Assembly: GCF_963678635.1 (NCBI RefSeq)
Contig: NC_087069.1
Location: 37,809,371 to 37,873,370 of the forward strand
Direction of reading: 5' to 3'
Length of the DNA stretch: 64,000 nt
From: Symsagittifera roscoffensis
Lineage: Eukaryota; Xenacoelomorpha; Acoela; Convolutidae
Shown: positions 9,575 through 20,206 of the stretch, piece after piece
Layout: every line of letters begins with the position of its first letter
Numbering within the stretch: the first letter of the stretch is position 1
Made by a program: the position numbers and the translations under genes
Notes under the pieces: generated by a model
Seen by the model: only the letters and a program-made list of their open reading frames with translations
What the model was told of the DNA's origin: nothing
Databases searched by the model: none

Positions 9575-10174
9575 TCACATGAACTGTCTTCCAGCCCCCT
9601 GGATGTTCATCACTGCCCTCCTTGGATCTGCTTGCATCAACTGGAGTCCGAGTTTCCCCATCAAATCACGTCCAACGATTGATGGTCTGGTCCCTCCAAT
9701 AACTCGGACTTCTGCTTTCGTCTTCCAGCCGTTGGATGCCAACTCAAGCTCCATTCTGCCTAACTTTTTGATCCGATTGTTGCTGTAGTCCCGAAATTCG
9801 TCGTCTTCAATGTGATCTTGTTTCAAATTGATTCCCGCTCGTCCCACTGTTTTCCTCAAGTCATCCAATGTTAGTATGGATATTGGCGATCCACTGTCGA
9901 TCCAGATGTTCATTGGGTGTCTATTAAGATATATTTTAAGCTTAGGTCCGGCAACTTTCAATAGCGTCTCTTTCTTACTTCTAATGGCCATAACCTTGTA
10001 GTCGTCTGAACTCTCTGATGACCAACTGTGGTGTTCTCGTCTAACAAAACCTCTTGAATTGGCCGCAACTTGTGACCCAACGTCAGCCGAGGGAGTATCC
10101 TCTTCATCCAATGGCTCATCCCCTCGGATTAGTCCAACTGGCTGTCCCCCCGTGACAGTCGTTTTCCCCGTCAA
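9575..10174 (-). pseudogene. Retropepsin-like aspartic protease
   Basis: The active-site motif is WIDSGSPISIL (D-S-G) at about 9880-9912, with the C-terminal GRDLMGKLGLQLM element at about 9645-9680. About 90 residues of polar linker precede it. The frame is shifted relative to Gag by one base exactly at the end of the Gag zinc knuckle. It ends in TGA at 9575. Confidence 0.85.
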
Positions 10175-11055
10175 GTTCTCTCAAAGTGCCCGACCTTTTT
10201 GCAAAAGTTGCATGTGACGGCTCTTGCTGGGCATCGTTGTCGGTGTTCTGGAGTAAAATTCGGCTGATCGCAATTGTAACATCTCCGTTCTTGCATTCGC
10301 TCTTGTGTGCGACCTACCCCCGATTTGGGTATTGGCCCCGTCCCCTTGGCAATCGTCGTCCCCTGGATCCACGAATATTGTTGATTGGTTCGTTTTTGAT
10401 CTGCAGAGAACCCCTGGCGATGGATAGGCCGTTCCCGTGGAGCCAGATGCGACGCCTTGTATGTCTTTGCGTACTTATCTCCTCTTTCATACGACATTGC
10501 GATTCTTAATGCTCCCTCCGGAGTCTTAGTTTCCCGACACAGCTCATTCTACGTGTCCCTGTTTCTCATATTGAATATAAATATGTCTCTCACCATTTTC
10601 CGCTCTTGGGTACCCAAATTGCATCTCGCCGCCATTCCGCTGAGTTCTGCATAGAACGAATCCAAACTTTCTCCCTCCTTTTGTTTCCTGGAAAACATCT
10701 GGTACATCTCATACGTCTCATTTCGCTCCTTTTGGAAAAGGGCCACACAGGTATCCAAAAATTGTGGGTATCGTATTGTTTCCATAATCAAGTGTGGATG
10801 CTGATTGTGCAAGGCCCGCTGTCCCTCGTGTCCCAAACATAGGTACAGATTCGATATCAATGTACGTTCACCTTCTTTCCTTGGTTTGCCACCAATTTCT
10901 CCCAGGTCATTGATCTGCGCTTCAGTTAATGTTGACGGAAAGTAAAAATCCGACGAGACTAATCCATGTTTCGCCACCATTGCCCAATGAAATCTCTGCT
11001 TCCAATGCTCCCATAAGAGTTGTGGTTCCGCCTGATTCGGAAGCCAGAATGTCAC
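10171..11055 (-). pseudogene. Gag with two zinc-knuckle modules and an amber stop
   Basis: About 295 codons in one frame. It starts at ATG 11055, 30 nt after the primer-binding site. The capsid-like part (for example RDIFIFNMRNRD) is followed by an in-frame TAG at 10549-10551, where CAG would be expected from the context. The nucleocapsid has CYNCDQPNFTPEHRQRC and then CNFCKKVGHFERT followed by TGA (10171-10173). That TGA sits where the last cysteine of a C-X2-C-X4-H-X4-C knuckle belongs. One missing base there would explain both the lost cysteine and the change to the protease frame. Confidence 0.88.
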
Positions 11056-11083
11056 AATTCCAAGGGGGGGTTTACCCCACCAT

Positions 11084-11098
11084 CTGCTGACTGCGCCA
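11084..11098 (-). other. Primer-binding site of the first gypsy element
   Basis: TGGCGCAGTCAGCAG begins directly after the 5' LTR. TGGCGCAGTC is, from memory, the serine-tRNA type used by elements such as 17.6 and 297; the tRNA identity is not proven here. Confidence 0.7.
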
Positions 11099-11324
11099 TA
11101 ACAGGGGATAGTAAAAACGTTCCTGTTAAGTGTTTATTCAACTGATTTCTAGTTCGCATAAATAAGACACTGAACTAGAGGTCAACACATAACAGCTAGA
11201 CAGATCTAGACTGATTGACAGGCAGGTACCAAATCACACCTAATTATAGTATGAGAACTCTAAGAGATAAGTAATAAATGGATAGCAACTAAATTGATTG
11301 ACATGTAAATATGTAGCCCCTCAC
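11099..11324 (-). repeat. 5' LTR of the first gypsy element
   Basis: 226 bp, the partner of 5355-5568. It is followed by the target duplication AACTG at 11325-11329. Confidence 0.9.
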
Positions 11325-11329
11325 AACTG

Positions 11330-12863
11330 AATGATTTGTCTTTCCCTTGTTTTTTTTACAACAGCGTCATCCGCAGCAACTATGTTTGCGAGTTTAGATT
11401 TGATCGAAACATAGTTTATATAACATAAAAGAAACAATTTTTCTGATCAAGTCATTTACTCGCCATCAATTTCTTGCTGCAAAAAAAAACAATTTGATCA
11501 TGTTCCACCTAAATATGACGCTAGTTGATCAAGCTTTGGTCTCTAAAGTCTAAGATTCAAACATTTTGCTCACAACATCTTGCCTGGAATAGTGTCACAC
11601 GCTTTGATAACCATTGAAAGTTAATTATTTTCTAAATCTATTTTTTGCTCTAATTAAATTGGCAACGGTGATAAAAGATGATAGCTGGAGCAATTGAGAG
11701 GAAAAAATGCTAAAAAATCAAAAGCAAGGCATCCAATCAGAGGAAGTTTTCTAGCACAACAGTGAATCAATATGTATTACAGCAGGAACTAGTGGTATAG
11801 CTATGGAAGTTGAACCGTTTTTTGCTTACGGCCTGATTCGTTCAATTACCCGTCAAAATGCTTAAACTTTGTTTGTTTTGCTAGTTTTCTAGTTCACTGT
11901 CTAGATCAAACTCTTCTGCTAGTCATTCATCCCAAGATGATCTACTAACAGTCTTTTTTGAGAATTGAAACTGTACTAAAAAGACTAGAGGCCCAGCTAA
12001 AGCTAATATTTGAATAAAGCTAAGGGCGTAACATCTAATGCACGGAGGCTTTGCACAAAAACATTTGATATCAGATTGAGTTGTTTTAAAGAAAAGTCAA
12101 AAAGCTTCAAAAAACGGTCTAAAAATCAAAAATTTGAAACTCCCAAAGGTCATAACTCTTTGTGTGAAAAATTTTTGGCGTAGCCTTTTATGCAGAAGAA
12201 CTTCGCACAACTTGTTCAGCCAATTGCAACCAAAACCTCAGATTTGGAAGGGATGTTTTTGAGAAAAGTAAAGAAATTTCGAAAAGTGGTCGAAAAATCG
12301 AAAACTTGATTTTTCCGAGGTTCATAACTTTTTGTGTGAAAAACTTTTAGTTCTCTCCATTGAAGCCAAAATACCAGATTTGGAAGATTATTCAGGCATA
12401 CAGCGTAGTGGGCGGTCTTCTCATTAATGCAGCTTTTTAGAAAATCTTTCAGGTAGTTTTTAAGAAAAAATTACTCTTTTGAAAAAAATATTTAAGAAAA
12501 CCTGGGCGTCTCAAAACCAAATAAATAAATTTTAAAAAAATTCAAAAATCCCGATCACATGCGTTTTCATATTTCCTGGTTTTTTCGAAGAGGAACTTCG
12601 CGCACAATTGTGTGGAACAGTTTCAAACCAATTTCAGCTATTTACTTTACATGTTTTCTAAGCAATTTTGTCTCATTTTATTCGGATTTGATCATTCAAT
12701 TGGTTGCTGTCAGATTGGATTTTAAACTGATCGTTGTGGATTTCAACTCAAGGTGTTTCAACAAACTCGAAAAAAAAATTGCTTTTGTTTTTGGTCCTCT
12801 AACTGGTTTTGCAAAAAACACGTATTTGTGATGCCAAAATTTTTTTAACAATGTTTTGTTGTT
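11330..12863. other. Non-coding part of duplication copy A
   Basis: Collinear with 51479-53100 of copy B. Within it a roughly 170-bp motif is repeated with divergence (GGTCATAACTTTTTGTGTGAAAAA at about 12150 and 12310, in two pieces). No coding signal was recognised. Confidence 0.5.
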
Positions 12864-13403
12864 GTTCCGACTTTCGATACAAAAGTAACGGAATATTTGT
12901 GCTCGGGGTGGGTTTTTTTTTCTTCAGACAAATTTTGACTTTTTAAGTAGCCATTTTTGACGGAATTTTTTATATCATTCAAAAGTTATTGTTGTCCTGA
13001 GCTTAAATTTGAAAAGATATTTCACCTGTGATTATTTTTTGTAAAATTATGAGGGTTTAAAGATTGCCATTTTGTCCATTTTGACCAATTTGGGACAATT
13101 AACGCGCGATATAATTCGCGCTATTAACGCGTAAGCGGAGATTTAATCCGTCTTATAAATCGCTCCATATTGGTTGAAGGAAGCTTATTTGCCATAATTG
13201 ATTTGTTACAAGGAACGAAATCTCTCTCTTTCTGTACTTCATATGGCGTGTGGGGAGATGATTTTCATTTAAAAAATTTCAAATTTTAGAAAAAAAAATT
13301 ATCGTTTTATTTTATTTCATTCATTTTTTGTGTTATTACTGCTCCATAAACTTTAAAAGGCAGTCGGAACATTCAGGGCTTCGCCCTGATACGAGCAGTC
13401 TTG
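12864..13403 (+). mobile_element. Helentron-like non-autonomous element, copy 1 (full length)
   Basis: 540 bp, beginning GTTCCGACTTTCG. Near the 3' end lies the inverted partner AGTCGGAAC, then a GC hairpin (TCAGGGC-TTC-GCCCTGA) and a short tail TACGAGCAGTCTTG. So the 5' inverted repeat is terminal, the 3' one is subterminal, and a hairpin sits by the 3' end, the layout described for Helentron-associated elements (HINEs). Copy B lacks it (about 53098-53110). Comparison shows insertion in a TTGTT context with no demonstrable target duplication. At least six more copies or fragments are in the window. Confidence 0.75.
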
Positions 13404-13655
13404 TTTTCTTTAAGCTCGAAAACATTTATCTTCAATAAGTGCAACTTGAAAGAGTGCTCCAATTCTTTTTTTTGTGCACTGGTTCATACAATACAAGAAA
13501 TTCCGATACATACCATTCGCTACTGTTCAGGGCATCTAGCGCCAATACTCTTGAAAAAAAACACAGCTAGCTCAATGCAACGTCTAATATCACACTAGGT
13601 CGGATATCTTTTTCAGTTTGCTAACTTGTGAATTGCTGCTTGTTGTTATCTGGGT

Positions 13656-13663
13656 TATAAAAG
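13656..13663 (+). promoter_or_regulatory. TATA-box candidate TATAAAAG (copy A)
   Basis: Conserved with its surroundings in copy B (53358-53365). An imperfect minisatellite (TGAAACACTAGTGCAATATT-type units, about 13710-13795) and small open frames follow. The nearest initiator-like TCAGTTTG is too close (about 17 nt) to be the usual start site, so promoter activity is uncertain. Confidence 0.3.
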
Positions 13664-14236
13664 ACACGTCTTCAGTTTGTTTCGTTGCCATATTGGAAAA
13701 TCAAGTGCAAAAATTGAAACACTAGCGAAATATTTGAAACACTAGTGCAATATTTGAAACATCAGTGCAATATTTGAATTACTAGTGCCATACTATTCAA
13801 CAATCCACCAGAACAAATCGTAGAGAATAAACTGCGCTTCAGCGTGAAAGTTTTTTCAAATTTGTGTGTTTTGTTCACAATTTTCACCTGTGTTTCACAC
13901 CAGAGAAACAACAGCTTACATTGCATCTCGATATTTGTTCACATCTTGACACTTCGTGTCTCGATGTATTTACATATGTTCTCCATGCAATATTCAGCTG
14001 TTGATTATCTACAGAATAAATGCCGAGAACTAGCTTTTCCTTGTCGATGTTTTAAGCTGGCATCGTTGAGTTTTCAAGCCATTTGACATAGGCTATTTTT
14101 ACGATGTTCTCTAACTCAGTTAGCAATAAAAACAGCTTCTATCTTATTTGTACTACAAACTTGCTCTACGAACTGAGAGACGCTATTGTTTAATAGTAAG
14201 GGTTTCAAGCAAAACCTATTTAGTGACTTAACAAAA

Positions 14237-14362
14237 ATGGAATTGAACTGCTACGAAGTATGGCCTCTCATAGTTGTCATAGCTGTGACTTTTGCTCTGA
14301 TTTACATACAAACAGAAGAAGCCTTTTATGAACCAGTGCATATGCCAGGGCTGCCGGGTTAG
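14237..14362 (+). CDS. 41-codon frame with a membrane segment (copy A)
   Basis: Starts ATG, continues NCYEVWPLIVVIAVTFALIY (a hydrophobic helix) and ends MPGLPG before TAG. The stop is followed by a GTTAGA that could be a splice donor, and another open frame (14328-14525, ending PNLHRIPEKFTDIEGK) overlaps it. Copy B has the same frame (53945-54070) with three amino-acid changes and no evidence of purifying selection. The helix plus PGLPG recalls N-terminal anchors of microsomal enzymes, but that is too short to assign. Confidence 0.3.
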   Translation: MELNCYEVWPLIVVIAVTFALIYIQTEEAFYEPVHMPGLPG

Positions 14363-14525
14363 ACATTTAAACTACTTAAAAGCAAATAACGGTTTCGGTG
14401 TTGCTGGGATCACTTTTTTCAATTCAGGTCGCATATTTAAGATCGGGGCTCATGTTTTCCATGTTTATTTTAAGCCAAATTTACATCGTATTCCAGAAAA
14501 ATTTACCGACATCGAGGGCAAATGA
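14328..14525 (+). CDS. Short open frame overlapping the 41-codon frame
   Basis: 65 codons, with readable GFGVAGITFFNSGRIFKIGA and a partner in copy B at 54036-54233. Both copies retain the frame with a few substitutions. No domain was recognised; it may be the next exon of the membrane-segment frame or an accidental frame. Confidence 0.25.
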   Translation: MNQCICQGCRVRHLNYLKANNGFGVAGITFFNSGRIFKIGAHVFHVYFKPNLHRIPEKFTDIEGK

Positions 14526-14639
14526 TCAGAATTACCCTCTAAGAAACTCAAGGCAAATATAGTTGTTACTAATTTTTTCAGTGTACATTTAAAATTGCTT
14601 TTTTTGGTCTTCGGTATAGCTCCCCGCAATCTTTAGTTT

Positions 14640-14756
14640 CAATGTTTTACCTCAAACTATCAATGTTTAGATTCGAAATTTTTCCTTCCTGGGGGATCCG
14701 GGTCTGGAAAAACCAGATTTCTTCATGCAAAAACTTATGGCATATTCAATTTCTGA
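14640..14756 (+). pseudogene. P-loop-like fragment (copy A)
   Basis: One frame reads SKFFLPGGSGSGKTRFLHAK, a hydrophobic strand followed by a Walker A motif (GxxxxGKT), before a TGA about 13 codons later. The next frame (14725-14913) is open. Copy B has a TGA in place of the second glycine codon, so neither copy is intact. Helicase and packaging-ATPase families share this motif; no Walker B was found, so the assignment stays open. Confidence 0.3.
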
Positions 14757-15089
14757 TTACATAGGCAAGTATTTGCATCCAAACATTGATTACTTCATAA
14801 AGGGATCATGTGCTCTTAGTCTATGTAAAAGTTTAGCTGAAATTCGAAATAACTCTTATCCAAAAACATCAAATATGCATTTGAAAACAGGCACTTTTGA
14901 GAGTTTATCACTATAATTTCTATAAATTCTTCAAGTTTGTACACCAGTGTGTACGAGATTTCAATGAGTTTGAAAATTTGACTCTAGCATTAGAGGAAAA
15001 AAATCATGCGTGTACTTCAAGTTTTGATTTCATTTCGCAAGAAATGCAATTTGAGACATCCGGGCAAAACCAAAAATTTTGTTACCAAT

Positions 15090-15666
15090 TTATTCAATGT
15101 AATACTGAAATTGCGTTTTTTTTACCTTCAGTAAAGGGGAGCTCTTGAAAAGAAGAAAAAAAAAGATAGCACCCTTCTCTATATTTTTTTTGAAGAGGGG
15201 GTCAGAATGAAAAAAATCCTTAAGTCGAGCATAGCATAATTTTTTGAGAAAATTAACCATGTCAGAGTTTTCAATAGCACATTGAACTGTTTGCGACTTT
15301 TTACCAATAGCATTTGCTGTAAAGTCCACACCATCTGCGAACATCAATTTGGTTGTCGGATTGTGTAACCGGTTGTCGTGGTCCCACATTGTCTTGAGTC
15401 TAAGGTTAAGAAGATCACTGGTTATTTGACATAGGAAGGTCACTGGTGATCTGACTCCCACCGGGGGTCTCGCCCGCGTTGATTACTTGTAATACTTCTG
15501 CCCCTTTAGAAGGACTACTATCCGCAGCTGGAAGTGATCTTTCAACACAGTTTTCACCCCCAGGTATGTTTGTGAACAGATCTTTATACTGCTTTTGAAA
15601 CTTGCAATTATTTACTTCACTTTTGCTCCTTCTCTCCAGCCAACTCAAACGATGAGTAAATTTCAA
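15090..15666 (-). pseudogene. Downstream remnants after the EEP domain (copy A)
   Basis: Two overlapping frames: 15415-15666 (LSWLERRSKSEVNNCKFQKQ, GETPGG) and 15090-15461 (NLRLKTMWDHDNRLHNPTTK, FADGVDFTANAIGKK). They follow the EEP endonuclease remnant on the same strand and have counterparts in copy B (54737-55168). They are probably the continuation of the same decayed gene; the function is unknown. Confidence 0.4.
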
Positions 15667-16870
15667 CTCCTGATATGCTTCGTGAGTTTCTTCGAGGACG
15701 TGCTTCTCTTGGAATCCTTCTAGGCGCTCTCTAACATCTCATATCGGGCATACTTCCTCAAATTATTGCACTTTAAGTTTAGTTTTTACCTTTTTTTAAC
15801 CCAAATAGTCAGTTCTTTTGTTTAGAACCTGACTGTGTACACTTTTTCTTTCTTGAAATAGCAAACGTTGTTCGGTAGTTAAGTACACAAAGAAGGTAAC
15901 TTTCTTCCCGTTTCTGCATCCGTTAACCCTGTTTGGGCATTGCACACCGTCTTCTTAAGGGTCAATAGAGTCAGCGTGGGACAGGCGGTTATCTGATGTG
16001 ACCTCGGACAGTTTTCAGAGCGGTAATGATTTTGGTCCAGGAGAATTCCTTTGAACTTTTTCTCAGAAGGCTTTCTCTATCAAAAGATTTTCGTTTTTGT
16101 TTTATTTCGGGGGGTAAGATCACTCAGAGTAGTCTTGCATGATCTTGAGTGATGCCCGGTACTACCTCTCCTACTGGCCCTAATATTTCTCCAGACCGTG
16201 TTCCGATCGGACAAGATATGATCAATGTTTGCAACTGAGCCTCTGGGTTGACGCCACGTTATAAGCCTGCTTAAAGTCTTTTTGAGTAACGTGTTCACAA
16301 TTTTGAAATTTTGTGTCGAACAAAAATGTTAACTGTTTGAGTTTGTTTCTTTGTCAGCAGTCCAGGCACCAGCTAGCGGCATCAGTTTTTACCAAGCTTT
16401 TTACTGATTCTTTTCATTCAAATAACTCAAAATCAGAGTAGGACATCCATCTTACAGCTGGGGATATCGTCTTTCATTACTCTGTAGAGATCGTGCAATG
16501 TAGAAGACATCAACCCGCTTTTCACCTGATTCATCGTCGGGGTTTGCGGGACTGTTAGGAGAAACTACTTTGAATGTCGGACCATTAATGCAACTTTTTA
16601 ATTAGGCGATCATAATTTAGTCACTTTGGTACCTGTGCCTGGTTAGTTTTATTTTTATTGAATTCAAAATGAGGTCAAACCCGATTCTATTTTTTCTCTC
16701 GGGGTCACTCGAGCACAAAACAGCGTGAATTCTACCAAGTTCTTCGCTGTTCAAGTGGGTCTCACTTAAACCCAGGACCTCAAAACGCCCTTCTAGCATC
16801 AATGGTTCTAACTTCTTTCAATTCCTTTGATGATCCTACAATTCTAATGCCCAAATTTCCACGGGTGCTG
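15667..16870 (-). pseudogene. Decayed endonuclease/exonuclease/phosphatase domain (copy A)
   Basis: Minus-strand motifs fit the EEP nuclease domain of non-LTR retrotransposons and related genes. GRFEVLGLSETHLNSEELG (about 16745-16800) holds the catalytic Glu region. LITWRQPRGSVANIDHILSD (about 16195-16255) is the conserved T-W-..-N-I-D-H-I block. STGHHS (about 16155) stands where SDH is usual. Several frame changes and stops lie between. No reverse transcriptase is present downstream, so this is a 5'-domain relic or belongs to another element type that carries an EEP domain. Confidence 0.7.
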
Positions 16871-17384
16871 CCTTACCAAAAAATGTCTCGGGTTGGTTTC
16901 ATTGTCTGTTTCCGATTGGTTGCTTTGTCTGTTTCCGATTGGTTGCTTTCATTGATTTGACTGTAGCTAGTTTTTCTATGGGTATGACTATCTGGTATAG
17001 GTAACAACGAGTGGGCTGTTTGCAAGTCAGTCGTTAGCTGCATACAAATTTTGGTCTTGCCCCTCTGTCCTTTAATGACTGCTTGACTTTCAACTGTGTG
17101 AAACTGACTAATTTTTTTTTGCTTTATTGGTTCTACAAATCTGCTCTGCGGAAAAAACGCTCTTTATCATTGGTACAAAACCGAGTCATGAAAAAAATAT
17201 ATTTTTAATTCTCAAACATTACAAAAAAATTTTCTCAAATAGTTTTTCGTTTTAGTTGAGTGTCTTTTTTCCGAGATAAGTCAAAGATAACCTTATACCC
17301 AGTGGTCCGCGCAGTGGTCTAGTTTTATAAGTTAAAAGAAGTTTGCCAGTTTGTAAACAATTCTGCCAGTTCTTTTGTTTGAAA

Positions 17385-17641
17385 ATGTATGAAGAACTTT
17401 TCAAGCTGGCTGGTTTGGCATTGCAGGCAGTTTTTTAGGCAGGCATCTTGCTTTTGAGCGTAGTCTTAACATTTGGATTAAGATTTTGCTTTTGTTTATC
17501 AGAGTTGTTGATTTTAAATTACCTTTGATGTTCTAAAAACTTCTCAGAATTACAACAATTTTGGGTTTATTGTATAATGAATAGTTTAAGTTTGTCCCAA
17601 TTTAACGTCTTTTCCCCCAAATAATAAGCAAACGCACAATA
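17385..17641 (+). pseudogene. Small membrane-protein frame, stop-interrupted (copy A)
   Basis: The paralogue in copy B (57041-57280) is open for 79 codons; here codon 18 is TAG (17436-17438) where B has CAG. The conserved part is MYEELFKLAGLALQAVF and a hydrophobic stretch AGILLLSVVLTFGLRFCFCL. Confidence 0.35.
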
Positions 17642-17913
17642 TATTTTTCATTTTTTAAGCTAAGAGCTGCAATTTAAAAGTACACTAGTGTTTAAAAATA
17701 AGACATTCAAGAACGAATTCTTGTTTTCTTCTTTAAAACGCCTGTTTTCAAGGATAACCTTTGACAATATTCATTGTGAGTTCAAGCAAAATTTTTCAAT
17801 CGACAGATCAAATGAACATAGCTACCTCTGTGTAATTGTTAAAATTGGGTTTCAATGACTTGCCAGGTTTCTTTCCGGATCTGAAACTTCCAGTTATATA
17901 CATGACTGGTAGG

Positions 17914-18419
17914 CAGGGGTGGATCTAGAATTTTCTTGAGGGGGAGGGGCTTATTATAAAAAAAAATCGATAATTTTGACGACCTTTTTTTAGGTCGATC
18001 AAATTGATTTTCCAGGCTCTCCTAAAGCACTGAAAAAACGCTGCTCTGGCCAAATTTTTTGCGCCGCCAAATTTTTTTAAAAAAACAGGTCAAAAAAGCC
18101 GTTTTTGTGCACTTTTTGGAAAACTTTGACAAAAAAATTGCCTTTTTTTGCCGCGCGCTCCCCTTCAAAGTTAGTATATATTGGCGCCTTTAGAAAGACG
18201 CCTTTAGAAAAATTTTAAGGTCGGTCCGCCAGAAATGGATTTCGTAAAAGGTACCAAAGGGGGCACGGCAGGGGGTTGGCAGGGGGTCGAATCCTTTGGG
18301 TCGGCAGGGGGTCGAATCCTTTGGGTCCGCAGGGGGTCGAATCCTTTGGGTCCGCAGGGGGAGGAGTCCCTCAGAGGGAAGGAAGCGTCCGCTATCCCCC
18401 CCCCCTAAATCCGCCCCTG
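17914..18419. mobile_element. hAT-type MITE (copy A)
   Basis: 506 bp with terminal inverted repeats CAGGGGTGGATCTAG / CTAAATCCGCCCCTG and a perfect 8-bp target duplication CTGGTAGG (17906-17913 and 18420-18427). Near the right end is a 25-bp minisatellite (CAGGGGGTCGAATCCTTTGG core, about 18265-18360) with more units than in copy B. Confidence 0.9.
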
Positions 18420-19194
18420 CTGGTAGGCACTTATATTACCTCACAAATCATCCCAAATTTGCTGCAATTTTGCCTTACATTTTCGACTGAGGGACACGCA
18501 AAAACGCTCAGTTGTTTGTCATATTTTTTCTTCCATTTTTTGTTGCAGATATTAAAAAACGTGATTGCGATAATGCCCACGCTGAAAAAAGAGACTCTTT
18601 TTTCAAATTTTTACTCTATCCCACTGAATTGGAATGCTGCTACAGAATTTCAATCAGTTACAAAGATTTCATGAGAGCTGGATGTGCATTCAGAGTTTTC
18701 TGAAAAATGATTTTAAGAAATGCAATCTAGCTTGATTTTCATTGGAAGAATCAATTTCGGGAACTTAATTCACATAAAACCAAAAGAGTGAACAAAAAAC
18801 AACAAATGATCTTGACGACAGATGTGAGCATCAATTTTCCAAACGATTCTCCCGTAGCAGTAGACGTGAAATTCATTGAAAAAGGAAAGTTTGGTTTTGA
18901 TTAGTCAAACCATTTTTCAAACGAGGATGATCGGAGAAATTGTAACTTTAAGTTCAGTGATCAACCGTGCTGACAAAAATGTTAATCATGCAATTCCATA
19001 CAATTCCATACTATGACAAAATTCCTTATCATACAATTCCATACAGTTCCATAGATTAGGAAAGTTATAGGGTATTGGCATGACAAGCGTTTTTTCCATT
19101 TCATGGAATTGTATGATATTTTTTTCATGCTATGAAATCGTTTTTTTTTCGTATAAATATTCTGCGTTTCGCTTCGTACTTCTGCTTCGCCCTG

Positions 19195-19394
19195 NNNNNN
19201 NNNNNNNNNNNNNNNNNNNNNNNNNNNNNNNNNNNNNNNNNNNNNNNNNNNNNNNNNNNNNNNNNNNNNNNNNNNNNNNNNNNNNNNNNNNNNNNNNNNN
19301 NNNNNNNNNNNNNNNNNNNNNNNNNNNNNNNNNNNNNNNNNNNNNNNNNNNNNNNNNNNNNNNNNNNNNNNNNNNNNNNNNNNNNNNNNNNNNN
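19195..19394. other. Assembly gap (200 N)
   Basis: Exactly 200 N, a round placeholder length. It cuts copy A at the point where copy B continues for an unknown distance. Confidence 0.99.
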
Positions 19395-20206
19395 CATTGC
19401 GAACAGTAAGTTTACTGGTAGAAATACGCAGGTGGAAGGAAAAAGAGCTAATTATTTTATACTTTGCTATATCTGAGTTCTTACATTTGTATCTAACATA
19501 GCATGTGGGGGGATGGCTTTCAATTTGGATCAATCGTACAATTCTCCCCTCACCCTAAGTCACCAACCCTTGAATGCCCTCCTAGTCACTGATTTTAATA
19601 TAGTAAATTAAATTAAGGTTGTATTAAATCTGCTTTTTTAACAAACGCACAAATAAAACGGGGCTAGGTCTTTTACCAGACCAACTTTTTACCAGACCAC
19701 AATGCAATAATTCAATTGAGATAAGTGTGAAATTAGTCGAGGATTCTGAAAGCAAACGGTTGGAACAAACAAAATTTCGCGGAGAAACCGTGAAATTGTT
19801 GTCTTTAACCAGACTAAACGGCATCCCAGGTTGACCAAAAAAGCTTATTCTACAATTTTCAAATATGAAAAAATACTAACTATACAATTTTGTTCAATTC
19901 CATAGATACATAAAGTATTCAGAAAACTCTGAGACAAGTACTTTTTGTGTATGGAAATTGTTTTAAGCCTTTTTCCATGAACCAAAAAGCTGATTTAAAA
20001 AAAAATTTCTCAAAAATTTTGGGATCATTACGGGGCCAAGTTGTGCATTCTCTGCATTGTAAGCGGAATCCCCAACAGGCCAAAATCAGATTTGTCGCGG
20101 AATTGGCAGCATTGCTACTTTTCTTTTGATCTTCTATGCTGTTTTGGATTCCACAAACAAATTTCTAAATCATTGTACGAAATCGCTCCAAAAGTAGGCA
20201 AATTTG
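19395..20206. other. No gene seen
   Basis: AT-rich sequence with short frames only. Scattered GGAATCC motifs at about 20065 and 20150 may be outlying units of the foldback array to the right. Confidence 0.4.

Larger units (their letters stand above)
5355..11324 (-). mobile_element. Ty3/gypsy LTR retrotransposon, complete but broken
   Basis: On the minus strand the order is 5' LTR (11099-11324), primer-binding site, gag, protease, RT, RNase H, integrase, an extra basic frame and 3' LTR (5355-5568). The 5-bp target duplication AACTG sits at 5350-5354 and 11325-11329. The duplicated copy B shows the unoccupied site with one AACTG (about 51474-51478). The coding part has at least four frame breaks and several in-frame stops, and the RT active-site tyrosine is replaced, so this copy cannot be autonomous. 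No clear polypurine tract is visible before the 3' LTR. The two LTRs differ by only about five or six substitutions and two indels, so it inserted after the duplication. Confidence 0.92.
3792..19194. repeat. Segmental duplication, copy A
   Basis: From ATTTGTACACG at 3792 this sequence runs collinear with 49071-61676 at roughly 90-95% identity by eye. Three differences are clean insertions or absences. The gypsy element 5355-11324 and the Helentron-like element 12864-13403 are in A only. The 49140-49872 and 58713-61544 elements are in B only. The right end is hidden by the N gap at 19195. Without insertions the unit is about 9 kb. Confidence 0.9.

Noticed and set aside
10165-10180. TGA decoded as cysteine (alternative genetic code)
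   Set aside because: The TGA lies at a cysteine position, but the protease frame also changes here by one base, so a simple base loss explains it. Other frames use TGA as a normal stop.
13656-13680. Complete TATA plus initiator core promoter
   Set aside because: The initiator-like TCAGTT is only about 17 nt from the TATA box; the TATA box alone is kept as a weak candidate.
14237-14362. Cytochrome P450 N-terminus
   Set aside because: Only a hydrophobic helix and PGLPG are present; no further P450 motif (heme-binding Cys or ExxR) could be found.
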